A stretch of DNA of 64,000 nucleotides from Nemania diffusa (Eukaryota; Ascomycota; Sordariomycetes; Xylariales; Xylariaceae). Position numbers and translations under genes: made by a program. Shown piece by piece: positions 1 to 12,502 of this stretch; within the stretch, counting starts at the first letter, position 1, and the number at the start of each line of letters is the position of its first letter. Below the pieces are notes generated by a model, which worked only from the letters and a program-made list of their open reading frames with translations, did no database searches and was not told where the DNA came from. The stretch lies in assembly GCA_038501195.1 (NCBI GenBank), contig JBBPUQ010000010.1:2726001-2790000 (forward strand), in the 5' to 3' direction.

Positions 1-927
1 TTGGGCTGCCGTCCTTTCTATAAATACTGGCAGATAAACCCAGACCCGGGTGGTAGGTCTATTAGGTGTCTTTCCTTAATATGCTATATGATAGATCATA
101 ACGCTAACGCTAAGCTCTACTCTCAGATGGCTGCCAGCCTGCTGTCTCTACCCGGATCGTCTGGGTATATGCCTCCTTGAATATATTCTCCGATCTGTAT
201 CTGCTTTCAATTCCAATACCGATGCTCTGGAACACTACTCTGGCACTCCCTAAAAAGCTTGGATTAATCGTCCTCTTCAGCGGCGGCATCTTTATTATCG
301 TTTGCGCCCTGATACGGGCCGTGCTAATTGTTACGGTAAGCCTACCATATCGTCGTGTTTCACGTTAAATAAGGCAATTTACTAACACATTCTCGTTTGA
401 AGGATCCGATTGGAGGTGCCCAAGTTGCAGGTTCCTGGGCTGTTCGCGAGACGTTCGTCGCGGTGATCACCACTAATCTGCCCATGATCTTCCCCCTTAT
501 CAGTGGGTGGATTAAGCCTATAATAAGTAGCTTGGCGCGATCTATGCGCAGCGGGAGCTATGAGAAATCTACAGACGGGAAATTCAGGAGAAGCATTCTG
601 ACATTCGGCGGCGGTGCCCCGAGTGGCCAGATCAGACAGGGCCGAGCTCCTCGCACCGCGAACCCATTGACTGGACTCACCTTCACGGAGAGCGAGGAGC
701 GCATGCTCAGTCAGGGCCAGGTCAAATTACAAGACTTACAGGCCGGCAACTCCACGCAGGCTGTAACACCACAAAACAATGGTGATGACAATAGCGACGG
801 CATTAGGAAGGACGTGGAGATTGCTGTGACGTCAGTACCAACTGATGAGGAGCGGGCGAGCCCGGGAAGCTTTGCTTTTGCTACTGGCCCGATGAGAAAG
901 AGTCCCAGCACAAAGCTTCCCAAGTAG
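1..927 (+). CDS. Fungal rhodopsin-domain (Pth11-like) integral membrane protein, 3' part
   Basis: C-terminal part of a seven-helix membrane protein of the fungal rhodopsin-domain/Pth11-like family; the 5' end lies outside the window. Exons read as <1-52, 127-335 and 403-927; the introns have GT..AG ends, the second with an ACTAAC branch site. Family hallmarks are CRPFYKYWQINPDPG in the first exon, the helix DLYLLSIPIPMLW, a second hydrophobic helix (LGLIVLFSGGIFIIVCAL), then GSWAVRETFVAVITTNLPMI and a loop before the last helix. The roughly 110-residue C-terminal tail is polar, Ser/Gly/Glu-rich and presumably cytoplasmic. Pth11 itself is a plasma-membrane sensor in plant pathogens, but most members of this large family have no known ligand, so only membrane location and family are claimed. 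Confidence 0.87.
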
Positions 928-3900
928 AAGGAGATCAACTTGGGATAGTGGCGTTGAAAATGAGGCGCGCCTTGTGCTCTTGCCGGCCTACGCGAGCGTG
1001 GGTGGCGAGTCACGGCCAACAAGATAATGCAATGTCTAATGGTGCTACTGGTGAGCGTCCCGGAGACGAACCATTCCAGGCTTGGGCAGGTCGCTTTGGT
1101 GTATAATATTTTTCTTTTGCAATAAAAAGCACATATTAAAAACGTATGCTACAAGTCTTTAGACTAAATGTGCTGCGCCATATTTGTACATGACTGGGTT
1201 GTCTCGAAAGAGGGAACTTCCGAACGATCCGTCAAGGGTGTCCTATCGATTCATGCTGACATGGAGTGTAGGAACAATAAGGTGTGGCTTACCTATATCA
1301 AGACCATCCAATATCTGATGTTCTCTTCTCTCATCTACTTAAATTATACTACTTATGTGATCTACTCTAACAACAATCGCAATCGCTAGCTCTAAATGTC
1401 CCGTCCCATGTACCCGGATAATTCGCGATAGGTACTAGGTAGGCAGCACTGCTAGACTGTTAATAGCGATGTCATGAAGTATTTTTGGTACTAGATGCGA
1501 TGAAACGCCACGCTGTATATAACCCAGTGTATATTATCTATTCCTTTCTTTTGGGGGATTGGGCCCTGTAACCTCGTGGCACAGCTCTAAGTCGACGAGA
1601 ACCTGTTTAAGTAGGTGGGAGAAGGAGGTGCATACGCATATGCATGGGCACAGTGTCATTTATCGCAGCGCATCACCGTGCTCCTGTCTCTACTTCGGTC
1701 CGGTGAATGCGACCAGTAGGATATCGTTTAATGCTACGGTTACATGGCGACCCTTGTTCCAAGTTTGGCCAATGCCAAGGTTCAAATATAAAATAGCAGC
1801 ATACTCAATATGCAAATAAGAAAGCCTCCGGCTCTTGTAGTCTCCATCTCCCAGGGGTCATCAGCCCCGAATACCACTCGATTCTTCGCCTAAAGCATCA
1901 TAGCTGACCATCATGTAAGCAGAATTCCTTTTTGACCTTTTTTTTCATGCCCGAAACTAATGTCCAGATCTTTTGATATCTCTCGCCCACCCATGTCCTA
2001 GAGTCTTTCGCATGATACGGAGTCTCGTTAAAACTTATTCTATAGCCTTTTATTGGAGGTGTTAGATTAGATAAAAGGAGGAACCTGCATCAACTGAACA
2101 ATTATGCGCGTAGCGAAATAAGAGACCAAAAAGATTGCAGTGGTGTAAGTGACGTCGTATTAAAGTTCCTATATCATAGGGTACTAAGTACAGTTCAAGT
2201 TGTGTTATAGCTAGAATATACTATGACAGCATGCTGAAAGCCAAGCCGCTCTACTATTAAGCTTATATCGAGCTTTTTAAGTCATGATACTTTATCCTTC
2301 ATACGGCCCTGTCACATTAATCAATAGTCATTCTGAAATTTCTTATCCAACATCGCAAGTTTGAGTTTCACAAAATCTTGACCTCCTTTACTCGTTGGAA
2401 TTGTGTTGTGTCTTCTTGTTCTAAATGTCATTCTCAACGCATACGATGTTCATGCCTTGAAAAGGACCCAAAAACTAAGCTGTATATATGCAATGTGGCA
2501 TAACACATAAGGAAATAGCCATTTCGTAACCCGAAAGTTGCCAGCTTGTTCTTGGGATAGACCGAATACTTTCCGAAAACGTGCATTTACATAACTTAGT
2601 TCCCCACTACACTTGGCGCTACTCCTATTAGTTGTGAGACGCAGAAGCCAACTAATTATTCAGGAGTAAAGTTTCGGGAGCAGAAATATACCGATATTAT
2701 AGTTTCTGACAGGCTAGTTTAAGCTGCAGGAAAAGAGGCATCTAGATCAGCCCAGCATTGTATCGAATAATATGTTTTATGGAGAGCCGAAGTAAGGCAA
2801 ATTTGAATGATAGTTCCATAAACGATTGTAGGTTTCATATAACGCCACGTTAAGTATGAATAGCAAGGGTCTCATTGGCGTTCTTCATAAACCGGTCGGT
2901 CAGCAACCACCTATTAGATGAGTCAGGGATGGTTTTAATTTTCTCGGGAGTAGTACTATTACGGGGTAAGACACCGAAACGCCTATTCGTCGCGAATTTA
3001 AGATCGAAGCCGAGTTCCTAACGCCTGCTCCGGCCCCGCCCCGAATAAAGGCGGCAGTCGATATCCTTGCAGCGAGTCGCGACTCTCGGTTTCCTAGCGG
3101 ACTACACTAAGGGGCATATTTTCTGGCTCCAGGAACATGTACAAGCCTTTTTGGCTAATCCCTTGCATATCAACCGGGGGAAGAAAACTTAGCATTAGAG
3201 TAGACACCCATGTCAGTTGACTGAATGTTATGGCTTGTTTGTAACTTCAAATCTGAGGATCGAATATGGTACTTAATACTTTAGTTACATAGATTTCTCA
3301 TGCTTAAATCCGCTTCTTATATTACCCTATAGGAAGAATTATCTAAGAAGTTCAGCAACACAAATTTGAAGGTCATCATTCGTAGTAAAGAATTCGAGTA
3401 TAACCTATAGTTTCACATGTCGCGGAATCGGGAGTGCATAACGATGATAGGGATGACCGCCCTATATATAATAATTCCAAGGTTGACAAAGCGACATCTA
3501 CGTCCTCGCTTACCTCCACTTCCATTACCTGATTATATTCTAATAATTGACATTTTGGTGAACAAATATTGTGATTATTTATTCTTATACATTAAATTGC
3601 CTTCTACGTTTTGTCTAGAAGTATAAAGACAAGTTCAATTTTCGCATGGAAGTGTAAAGTCGTTACTCGTTACCTATATGGATCACATTTATTCATTTAT
3701 TTTTGATTTTTGATTGCCACAAAATCTCTGTCACTCTCAAGTTTTCAATTTTCTCCTATGTTTCATATTTCCCTCACAAAGACATCCTCAAACCAGTACA
3801 TAATCGAGCATGAATGAATCTAGTACTGAGTTGAGATAACAAATAAGTATTATCGTAAAAGTATTAACCTATTTGGGGTGTGAGGTAAGTCTTTAAGTCT

Positions 3901-5530
3901 ATTTCAATTCCGGCACGTCTGTAGGCTAATTAATGACTGATAGTGAGCATCATTATTTCACATGGCTATACCTAATCATTCATTCTTTACAAATGCTGCT
4001 AGTCTAGTCTTAAACACAATATGGAATATCCAGACACACATCAAGATCCAAAGCTAAAAATCCTAGCTTAGCGGGCGAAGATAAATAGTGAGACATTGTG
4101 GAAATGGAACTAAACTGAGAAACAAGGGCACCTATCAGAAAGCAAAGGAGGGAGACTACCTCAATGAGATTAAAATATGAGATGTAGATAAATATAAGAC
4201 ATTAGGGCAGTTTTCATACTATGCTCAGAGACTCACCGAAAACCAACCACTTCACAGAGATTTCCACTTTACGTACAACAGCTCATTTCGAGGGGTAAGT
4301 TATAATTAGGTTACTAACTTCTCTAAGGAAGTAGGTAAGGAGTGGAGGTATGAAAATTAACGAGAAGCACCGAAATCCCTTGGCAACTAGACTATAACGG
4401 TTTAATGGCGCCATGTGGCAGATCTATGTACCCGCATGCCAGCACTAATGTACACTCTAATAATTTTCTCACATTCCCGTTCACGATAGAATATTGTAGT
4501 TGATCGCATTCAAGCTGTTGGATTCGCATTAGCTAATATGCGAGCCCTCTACGTAGGGCACGGGAAGTGGGAGGAAATATTCCGATTGATGGGTATCGGC
4601 AACCCAAAAGCTCCACCGTATCAAATAAGCTAGACCAAATTATGTAGATAGATATCCAGGATAGGTAGGTAAATATGTTCAACGACCTGATGCAGACTCC
4701 TGCGTTCTTGCCGGATATTCTATTCTGTACCATGTGTTTACCAGCAATAATATCACTCATATATCAGTTGATTTTCTCACTTGATCTGTCATGGTCTATT
4801 GTATATTTAATATACCAGCATGTCTCAGTAAAATTTCCCTATTTCAGTCCGCTACCTGTCATACTCCTAGCGTTTGCTATCCGTATAAGTATACCCACAT
4901 CTACTCCGCAAAGAGTACGACGCTACTAGCGTACTGCACGCCTGTTAGTCAGTTGCGGGGCAGATACAACCATCCTGTATCATCAGATTAGATTCAACAT
5001 TTACCTATTCTGGCAAGTATCGAGGCCTTAGCCTATATGTGAAAGTGTAGGCTGTGCCATCGGAGCAGCTACATCGGAACAGAAGTTGTCCTACGTCCTC
5101 CACTTCATAGTTAGTTGCTACCATACTATATATCCTCCAAATAAGTGTTGTGGCCATTTCCATCTACCTACTGCATTGGATGACCATAATGGGTCGTTTT
5201 GCGGAAGCTAATTAACATCCCTGAATGATGGAAATAGCTTCACCGATCGCTCAAGTAATGATTATAAATTGAAAGCGGCGGAACCATGTTGAATCCATAG
5301 CAAGGTCAAAATCCTCCGTTGTGCAGTACAAGGATTCATGATGGCGCCAGCATGGGCAGTAGAGGAAGTAGTGAAAGCATAAAATGATCCTCATGTCACG
5401 ATATAAGAAGACCAACCTCCGTGCTTGAAACGATAATCCGATTCCAAGTAGACTTGCTCCTATTGTGCTAGATTTCGAAGTAGTCAATAAGCTCGTCACA
5501 CTTAGCAAGTAGCATACCTCTGTTTTCAAG
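928..5530. other. Gene-poor intergenic stretch
   Basis: About 4.6 kb with no supportable gene. Open frames are short, lack conserved motifs and cannot be joined by plausible introns. Composition is moderately AT-rich, except for a short GC-rich patch near 3,000-3,120 that contains the perfect 12-bp palindrome GAGTCGCGACTC (3074-3085). It could be decayed transposon sequence; nothing recognisable remains. Confidence 0.5.
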
Positions 5531-6869
5531 ATGTTACGAGGTCTATTGCTCAGTGCTGTCGTCTATGGCGGCCTAGTATCCGCTTCCACGGTTACGAGTG
5601 TTACGTCTACAACTGTGTCGTCGTGCTCTTATCAGTCTGGCTCTGGTGGTGTACCGCCGACACCCATACCTGTCTCTTCGACCCTCACGACAATCACCAC
5701 AACTCAGACTAGTAAGCATTCAGCAGTTTGACTTTCCCTATTGGTAATCTTTGACAAGATTTATATTCCTGAGACTATAGAAACATGAGGTTTGGCGACG
5801 GCAACAACTGACATTCTGGTTTCGAATAGGGGCTGCCGTGACGGTGCCATCTACAATCACCGTGACCGCTACAACAGTTACCGTGACTCAGCGGACCTCG
5901 ACTGTCTATACTGCTGCTGATGCGACTGTGACGGTGCCTACGTTCACTACCGGCGTCGGGACTTGGAGTACAGTTGCTACCGGTGTCTTCGCGGCTACTG
6001 TTTGCTCCAATGGGGCCAAACCAGTCACTGTGACTGAATGTACGTGATTATTCCATTCCCGCTATGTCCCTAAGTGCGGTGATCCTATACTGGCCTTCAC
6101 ATTGGGATTCGTTACCAAGGGCATCCTTGGCTACTTCTCCCTCCACGCGAAGGCTACTGGATCCCTTAGCCATTGTTACTTTTAGGACGTTAATCATTGA
6201 CTCTTGAATTGGGTAGATACGGGCACATACACACCAGTTTCCGGCCAGTCTACCACTATCCCAGCCACATACGCAACTCAGGGCTTCTGCAGTACAGGAG
6301 TGACACGCTTCTTCATCTTGCTCCCGACTGTGACATCGGGTGCTGTCACAACCACAGTGACTGCTACGAGTACTATCACTGCCCCTACTACGACTTCCAC
6401 GTCTACTATCATTTTCGGCACTCAATACACTTACTTAACAACTGTAACGACGAGCGTGACCTCGTACACTCCCCACGCCGTGACGTCGACCAGCACCGTA
6501 TCCTGCGCGGAGACGGTGACCAAGACGCTCGCTGCTGAGTGCGCGCCCACGAACATCATCGCCGCAATCAACGGCGAGGGTCTCCAGTCGGGCAAGTACG
6601 CGGACCGCACCTCCGTCATCTACACACGCGAGGACCCTTGGGCCAACGACGCGAGCGCATGTTGCCAGGCCTGTCTCGACAACGAGGGCTGTGGTGCCTC
6701 CATGGGCGGCAGCGGTGCCTGCGGGCTGTACTACACTGCTACCACGGATGCGCAGCCCATATGCGATGCCTTCGTTTTCTCGTTCACCTCGACGCCTAAC
6801 GTTCTGCCGGGACAGGGGCTTCTTGTGGCAAATGGTTGTGGCACGGTTCAGTACCAGCCGAAGGCTTAG
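5531..6869 (+). CDS. Secreted Ser/Thr-rich cell-wall-type protein with C-terminal Cys-rich domain
   Basis: Exons 5531-5711, 5830-6039 and 6217-6869 give 347 residues; both introns have GT..AG ends and phase 1. The N terminus MLRGLLLSAVVYGGLVSAS is a good signal peptide. Residues ~20-230 are dominated by Thr, Ser and Val (VTVTATTVTV-type repeats), a typical heavily O-mannosylated stalk of fungal surface proteins. The last ~110 residues form a globular domain with closely spaced cysteines (ACCQACLDNEGCGASMGG, then CGLYYT, C and GCG), resembling the PAN/apple-like modules at the ends of many fungal secreted proteins. No GPI-anchor tail is visible: the end is polar. Likely extracellular or wall-associated; ligand unknown. 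The third acceptor (6215-6216) was chosen because an upstream AG would give an immediate stop. Confidence 0.75.
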
Positions 6870-9800
6870 GACCTCGGATTTATGCGCGTGTATGGCCTAC
6901 CTCATGTAAATATTAACGTTATTGAGAGGATACACGAAAGCTGATTTTACAGCGAAGATTGACGCGAAATTTGCCTCCTCACGTTTTGGTTGACGATTGT
7001 GGAGGGGATACTATGCACCAGAACAAGCGAGGATCTAGAAGGAATGATGTCGTTGATCAAGCAAGGAGTCCACCGGCTATCTTATGTAATCCGCCAGACC
7101 TCTTCGAATACCCGCACACTAAGGATAAGGGAGACTTGAAGTGGTTTCACGGGTTTGCCAAAACACTCATCATATAGTGCTAATTAACTCTATAGAACTA
7201 TACCCCTATCTTCGCAGCCACTCTACCCCCTCCTCTACTGCGTCCATGAACCACCCTGAATATATTCTGCAAAAGGCTGATACTAGTTGTCGACAAAACA
7301 AGGGCTTATAGGCTCCACGGTTTTCTCAGCGCCTTTAGGAACTCTGGCGTCTTATAATTCCTTGTGACCGACATGTATCATCCAACGTCGGACGACCGTG
7401 ACATACATGCTTCTCAAGGCCTCTTTTGCTGAAGCCGAGGTTTCAGCTGTGGCCTAGCATATGCTAGCCCAGTCTCTTAACATCCTCGAAGGCATTATAC
7501 TTCAGCTTCTCGAGCCGGTTGGCTCATGACAAGCCCCGATCCTCGATCCATCTCCTCCTCGCCTCTATGTCTGGTTATTTTCCGGCATAATCTTATGGAT
7601 ACACTTCCCTAATTATGTCCTCACTGGCATATCTAACCTAGGCACTTAGCCGACTTTGCCGCCACCCCCACATCGTACACTATCGTCTTGCTACAGAAAA
7701 CCTGTCACTCGATGAACTTTATTCGCCCAAGACACAGGTAAAGCATTGTTGACACGAGTGTGACACTGCGGGATATGTGTGCATCTATTACGTTGCGCAT
7801 ATTCACAGGTCTCCAGCTATCGAGAAGCAGCGGAATACTCTTTCACAGTTGTTAGTGGTGACGATTGAGTCGGGGTGGGGGTCTTTGATATCTTATATCA
7901 ACACAGCCTGCACGCATTGACAGGTCTTTGAAAGTGGCGCGATTCTTCCTGGAAATACCGGGCATAATGTCAAAGTGCCAAAGTGTCGTACCTCGAATGC
8001 TGTATACCTAATAGGTATGAGCGTGCCGGTAACGTCGTGCCCCGAGATCCAGAGCGATAGGAGGGGGGGGGAGAAGAGGGGCGCATCTCGGGAGGGGATT
8101 GGCTCTGGGCACTTGCTGCAGTGTTGCGGAATCACCCAAGAATCGAGAGAAACCGTTGCCCACAGTTTCACCGAAAGTTTCTGTGTGAGCGGAAAGTTTA
8201 ACGCCACCCGACCTCGCCGGACGACTCAAGCTCCGGACGTGCAGCTGCCCGGGGCGCAGAAGTTCAACGACACCATCGTGCGCATTTCTTACTGCACCCC
8301 TCACAACTGGCCTGATCCTTGGAACTCATATTCCAGCCCTAAACTAAGATATACATGTTCCGATCAACGAAAGATGTATTAAAGCGCACTGTCCAAGCAA
8401 GGACATATGCCCAGCGTTAGTGGATCTTGAACCGTGTGATCAAGGTTGACACCATAGCAAAGCATGTTTTGTCGTTATGCTGCTAAATCGGAATGCTGAG
8501 AACTCTTCATTAATATTTAAAGTATTTACACTTAGCTATGTAGAGAAGTTTCTTAATCTGGTCAGTAATCTGGTAGCGGCCAAGCCTGGGTCTCCCGAGT
8601 TTAAAACTAAAGTGAACAACAGAGCCGAGAAGCGCGGACTGGATTTCTTGCCCTAGATGACGAGTAGTTTAGGGTCAAATCAATCCTTACGGCTCTCTAC
8701 ACCCTGCAAATGATGGACAGAGGCTGAAATAGTGAGATAGAAACACCGACTTTGGCGATAATCTTGATTAGGGGGTGAACCATAAAATTATAGTGGTAGC
8801 CCATAATGAACTTGTTGATACCCCTAAAGCTGCAGACTTAATAGGGATTGGAGCACCGTGTCGCCTAAAGAGAGTAGCCACGAGAAACGCTACTTCATTA
8901 TAGTGTCTATAATTGCATCGCGTTTGACTACATGTTTGACAGTCTAAACTAACACAGCCGTCAGCCTGAGCAATATGATATATGATCAGAGTTTAGTATT
9001 AACGATGGCCACACGCACTGATCAACCAAATGATGTAGGTCCTTCGTGCTATACTGGCACTTTTGGTCTAGACCATCCTCAAAGCGCTTCCAAGTCGGCG
9101 CCAAGGCGACACGACCAGAACCGAAGACCATATGGCCCGTTGCCTTGAATGACCGAATATTCTCCCCTCACTGCAGCTTTAGTGGCAAGAAGGCAGTGAC
9201 GTGTTGCGTGCTGGCGCCCTTGCTGTGGTAAATCAGAACATTATTGGGGGCTCACAGTTTCATATACAGAAGATATCATATCTTGATAGGCTGGTGCGCA
9301 TCTAGCTAGGTAAGTAAGAACCAACGTTGGAAAAACCTCGTATAATAGGCTGTGGCTGCAGGGCCTTAACCCATCTAAGCCTACAGCTCGACACATTGCC
9401 CGACTCAACGGGAGGACAAGGCAAAGTCACGGGATGCAAATGCTAACTCTGGCGTTACACGCTCGCCTGTATGATCCAGATTGAGACCACGTGATGTCCA
9501 ATGGTAGGCATACCATGACAGCATACAGCATATTCAGCCCGCGTTATTCCTCGTTAACAGTACTAGATAGCTCGTGGGTAGTACCCATTTATCTGAACAA
9601 ATTGCCACCGGGTAAGTGGCGGCGAGGTTTTGCTGGGCCACACATGCATGACAACTCAGACGCGCTCTAGGCCAGGCTTCGCTGCCACAGCATGATGTGG
9701 TGTGCCTAATGAGCGCCTCGCAGCCCTGGCGGACCGACTTTCGCGACGGTTTATGCTAGACGTCATAGCCTGCCTCACAGGCCTCGGGGGGTTCCTGTTT

Positions 9801-12502
9801 GCTTTGGATGGCAGCAGTAGTAACCATCATCTTACGACTGAAGCACTGGTCTTGACATTCAGGGCCGCTAGAAGGGGACATATCCGGGGTTTGCACCGAG
9901 TCGACTGAGTATGAGGGCCTATCGATATGCGTAGAGCCCGCGCCCTTACGTGCTTCGGGCTAGTCCTCGGGCTTGACAGGTTTTTCTAGACGGCCGTGAG
10001 GTCGGCGGCCTAGTCGACTTCGTCCTACACGATACGCGGCGTAGTCCTAGGCCATGTTTTGGGCTGTTTGGAGGCGGCCATGCGCGTTCTGGACGCCTGC
10101 CTTGGACTGACAGTGTGTACCGTGATAGCTCGCTCGTATGACGGCTGATCAGTTCATGAGAAAAGCACAAGGCTGGCTCCTCACCGCATCTTCGGAGGCA
10201 AAGCTGCACAGTGAATGACGAAGATCACATCGACTGGATGAGATATTTCGCCCTTAAGCTCTCACTAAGAGCCGGGCATAAGAACAGTGTTTCGAACTGC
10301 GAATCGACAGGGCACGAGGCTCTATAGGCGGGTGAGACATTGAGATCAGATCCAAAGCTTGATCCTGGCATTGTCTTGACCTGTCTTGTCTTGTCTTGTC
10401 TTAGCTTGATCTGACTTTCCTGGCATCGGCGCCGTTCGATAGTCTAGGTCGATCACTTGAGCTTCCTCGGTAATACCTGGTCCATGACATAACTGGCCGT
10501 CACGCTTGATCGATGACACGAACGGAACTCGGGAGGGAGACAGAGCTCTATATGAACGCGCGCAGCGAGGAGTGCATGTAGCATAGAGCGGCCCCCTGTC
10601 GCCCATTTACGCGTGGAAACGAGAGCCGTCGCGGCGCCGCTCGAGCGCTACGGAGATGGGCGACTGATTGGCGACTGATTGGGCTGAGCACCCCCCTAAA
10701 ACGCCCTGGAGAGTGCCGTGCCGCCCCACTCCGCTCCCTAGATTCGTCTTGGCCGAGATCGCGACGCGATGATTGGGCTTCCCACCCTGTTCGAGACGGG
10801 GCACTCGCTGCCTCTTATTCGTTTCTTGTGAGACCCATCTGCCGCTGACAGAATGGGCCAGCAAATCAGCAGCTTCTTGCTACTAATTAAAACCCCTGTA
10901 TGCCCGCATTTGGTAAAGTTCACACAAGCAGCAGCTCGCTCCCTTGCAGCAAGTAGGTACACTACTTACAGTACGTACAGCGTACATTTATGTACCTCCC
11001 CCTGCTTCTATCTTGTACCTACTTACACTCAATGCATTATACCTACTCTGTACTCTGTATCACACCTAGCATTAGATAGTGCAGTGCATTAGCTCCCTCC
11101 ATTCAGATTGAAGCTGGCGTTGGACTACAGTATCATGGATTATTACAGTTGTTGTACAGTAACTGAGCTCTCAAGGTGGAAAAGTACGTGCCGAGTTGGT
11201 TCGGGTTTTGACTAACAGGTAGCGCTAATGGTTTTTGCGTTGGCTCATCTCACTGTATGCGTAGGTCCGGAGCATTCTGTATGTGAAAACCTGCCAAAAC
11301 CTACATATGTATCTGTAGATCAGGTACATACACTCTAGATATGCAGGACTCCATCTTTTGGCTCTACTGAAATCCTATTATAGACCCACATGCTCTATTC
11401 TGTACTGTATGTACATGCTGCATATATCTTTAGGTAATGTCCCCCCCCCCCCTTTTGTCTGATTGGTGACCACGCCCTCCTCACCTAGCTACACCAACGC
11501 CATCGCGCGTCTGCAACACGTACCCACTCTTTCCACTATAACTGTATAACGCCAGTTTGAGGCCGGAGCGTGTATGTACCTATTACTGCTCGTTGCTCCT
11601 CATTTGCTCCCCATCGCTCTCTGACCATCTCATCTCCCCGTTACAGCCAACGATTGCCCTCTCTCGTTCTCTGCCCGCTCGCTCTCTAACTGTTTGCTCT
11701 TTTTCGCCCAATCATTCAATTAATCCAATACATTCAATACCGACACCTATCCCGTGTGCTTCCCCCGCCCTCTCTCCCTTACCGTACTGTACTCTACAGC
11801 CACACGGCTTTTCTGCACTTTACCAGGCTTCTTCTGCTGTCGCGTTGTACGCATACAGTGTCCCACCATTCAGCTGCATATTCTGTGCTCCAGCAGTGCG
11901 TCCTAGCCCATCTTCTTGTCCTGCTCCCACTCGCTCACATCTAGCGCTTCCTGACACTCAGATCTCGACCTGCAGATTTAAGCAGCCGGGCCCGCCTCCT
12001 AATCCTCCCCTCTCTCGCTTGCACTCTCCAAGTCTCAAAGGCCACCCAAATCGCGACCACCCTACCTTACAAAGTACAACAATACAACGCCAACTAGACG
12101 TGCAATAAGACCTGCTCATCCCCTCCCATCACACACTTTCGCCACTTTTCTTCCTTCCTGCTCCCCCATTTCATCAATAAGCCGAAGCTGCTTTCGCTTC
12201 TTCTCGTCGGTTTGAAAACACATTTAGCCACCACTACCAACTCGGGATCAAAATAAACAATCCCTTTCCGGCTATCAACTTACATCATTGAACAACACAC
12301 GGCCACACCACTCTGTCTGTCCCGTGGACTGTCTCCCAAGTTGTCACTCATCTCCAATCAATCCACTATTGAACTCGCTCACCATTAGCTGCAACAAATT
12401 GATTTGCCCTGGTCGCCGCTCAACACTGAACTAGATATTCATCAGACTAAAGAGTTCATTGGACATTACCAGCATCAATCGACTACCGACGATAACTTCG
12501 CA
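6870..12502. other. Long intergenic region with simple repeats and CT-rich leader
   Basis: No gene is supported in about 5.6 kb. Some GC-richer patches (8.0-8.3, 9.7-10.2, 10.6-10.9 kb) give short open frames on both strands without recognisable motifs. Simple repeats include a G run near 8065, a TCTTG repeat near 10,380-10,402 and a run of C near 11,441. From ~11,560 to ~12,500 the + strand is pyrimidine-rich, as expected for the promoter and 5' leader of the following gene. Confidence 0.5.
10379..10402. repeat. TCTTG/CAAGA microsatellite
   Basis: Four to five tandem copies of the pentamer TGTCT in an otherwise empty intergenic region. Confidence 0.75.

Noticed and set aside
9702..9908. Frame with IACLTGLGGFLFALDG, faintly like helix 1 of a sugar transporter
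   Set aside because: Only about 15 residues look transporter-like, the next motif is absent and flanks are stop-laden; a pseudogene relic cannot be supported.
11557..12108. 183-codon open frame
   Set aside because: Pyrimidine-rich leader gives Ser/Pro/Leu-rich low-complexity translation; better read as promoter and 5' UTR.
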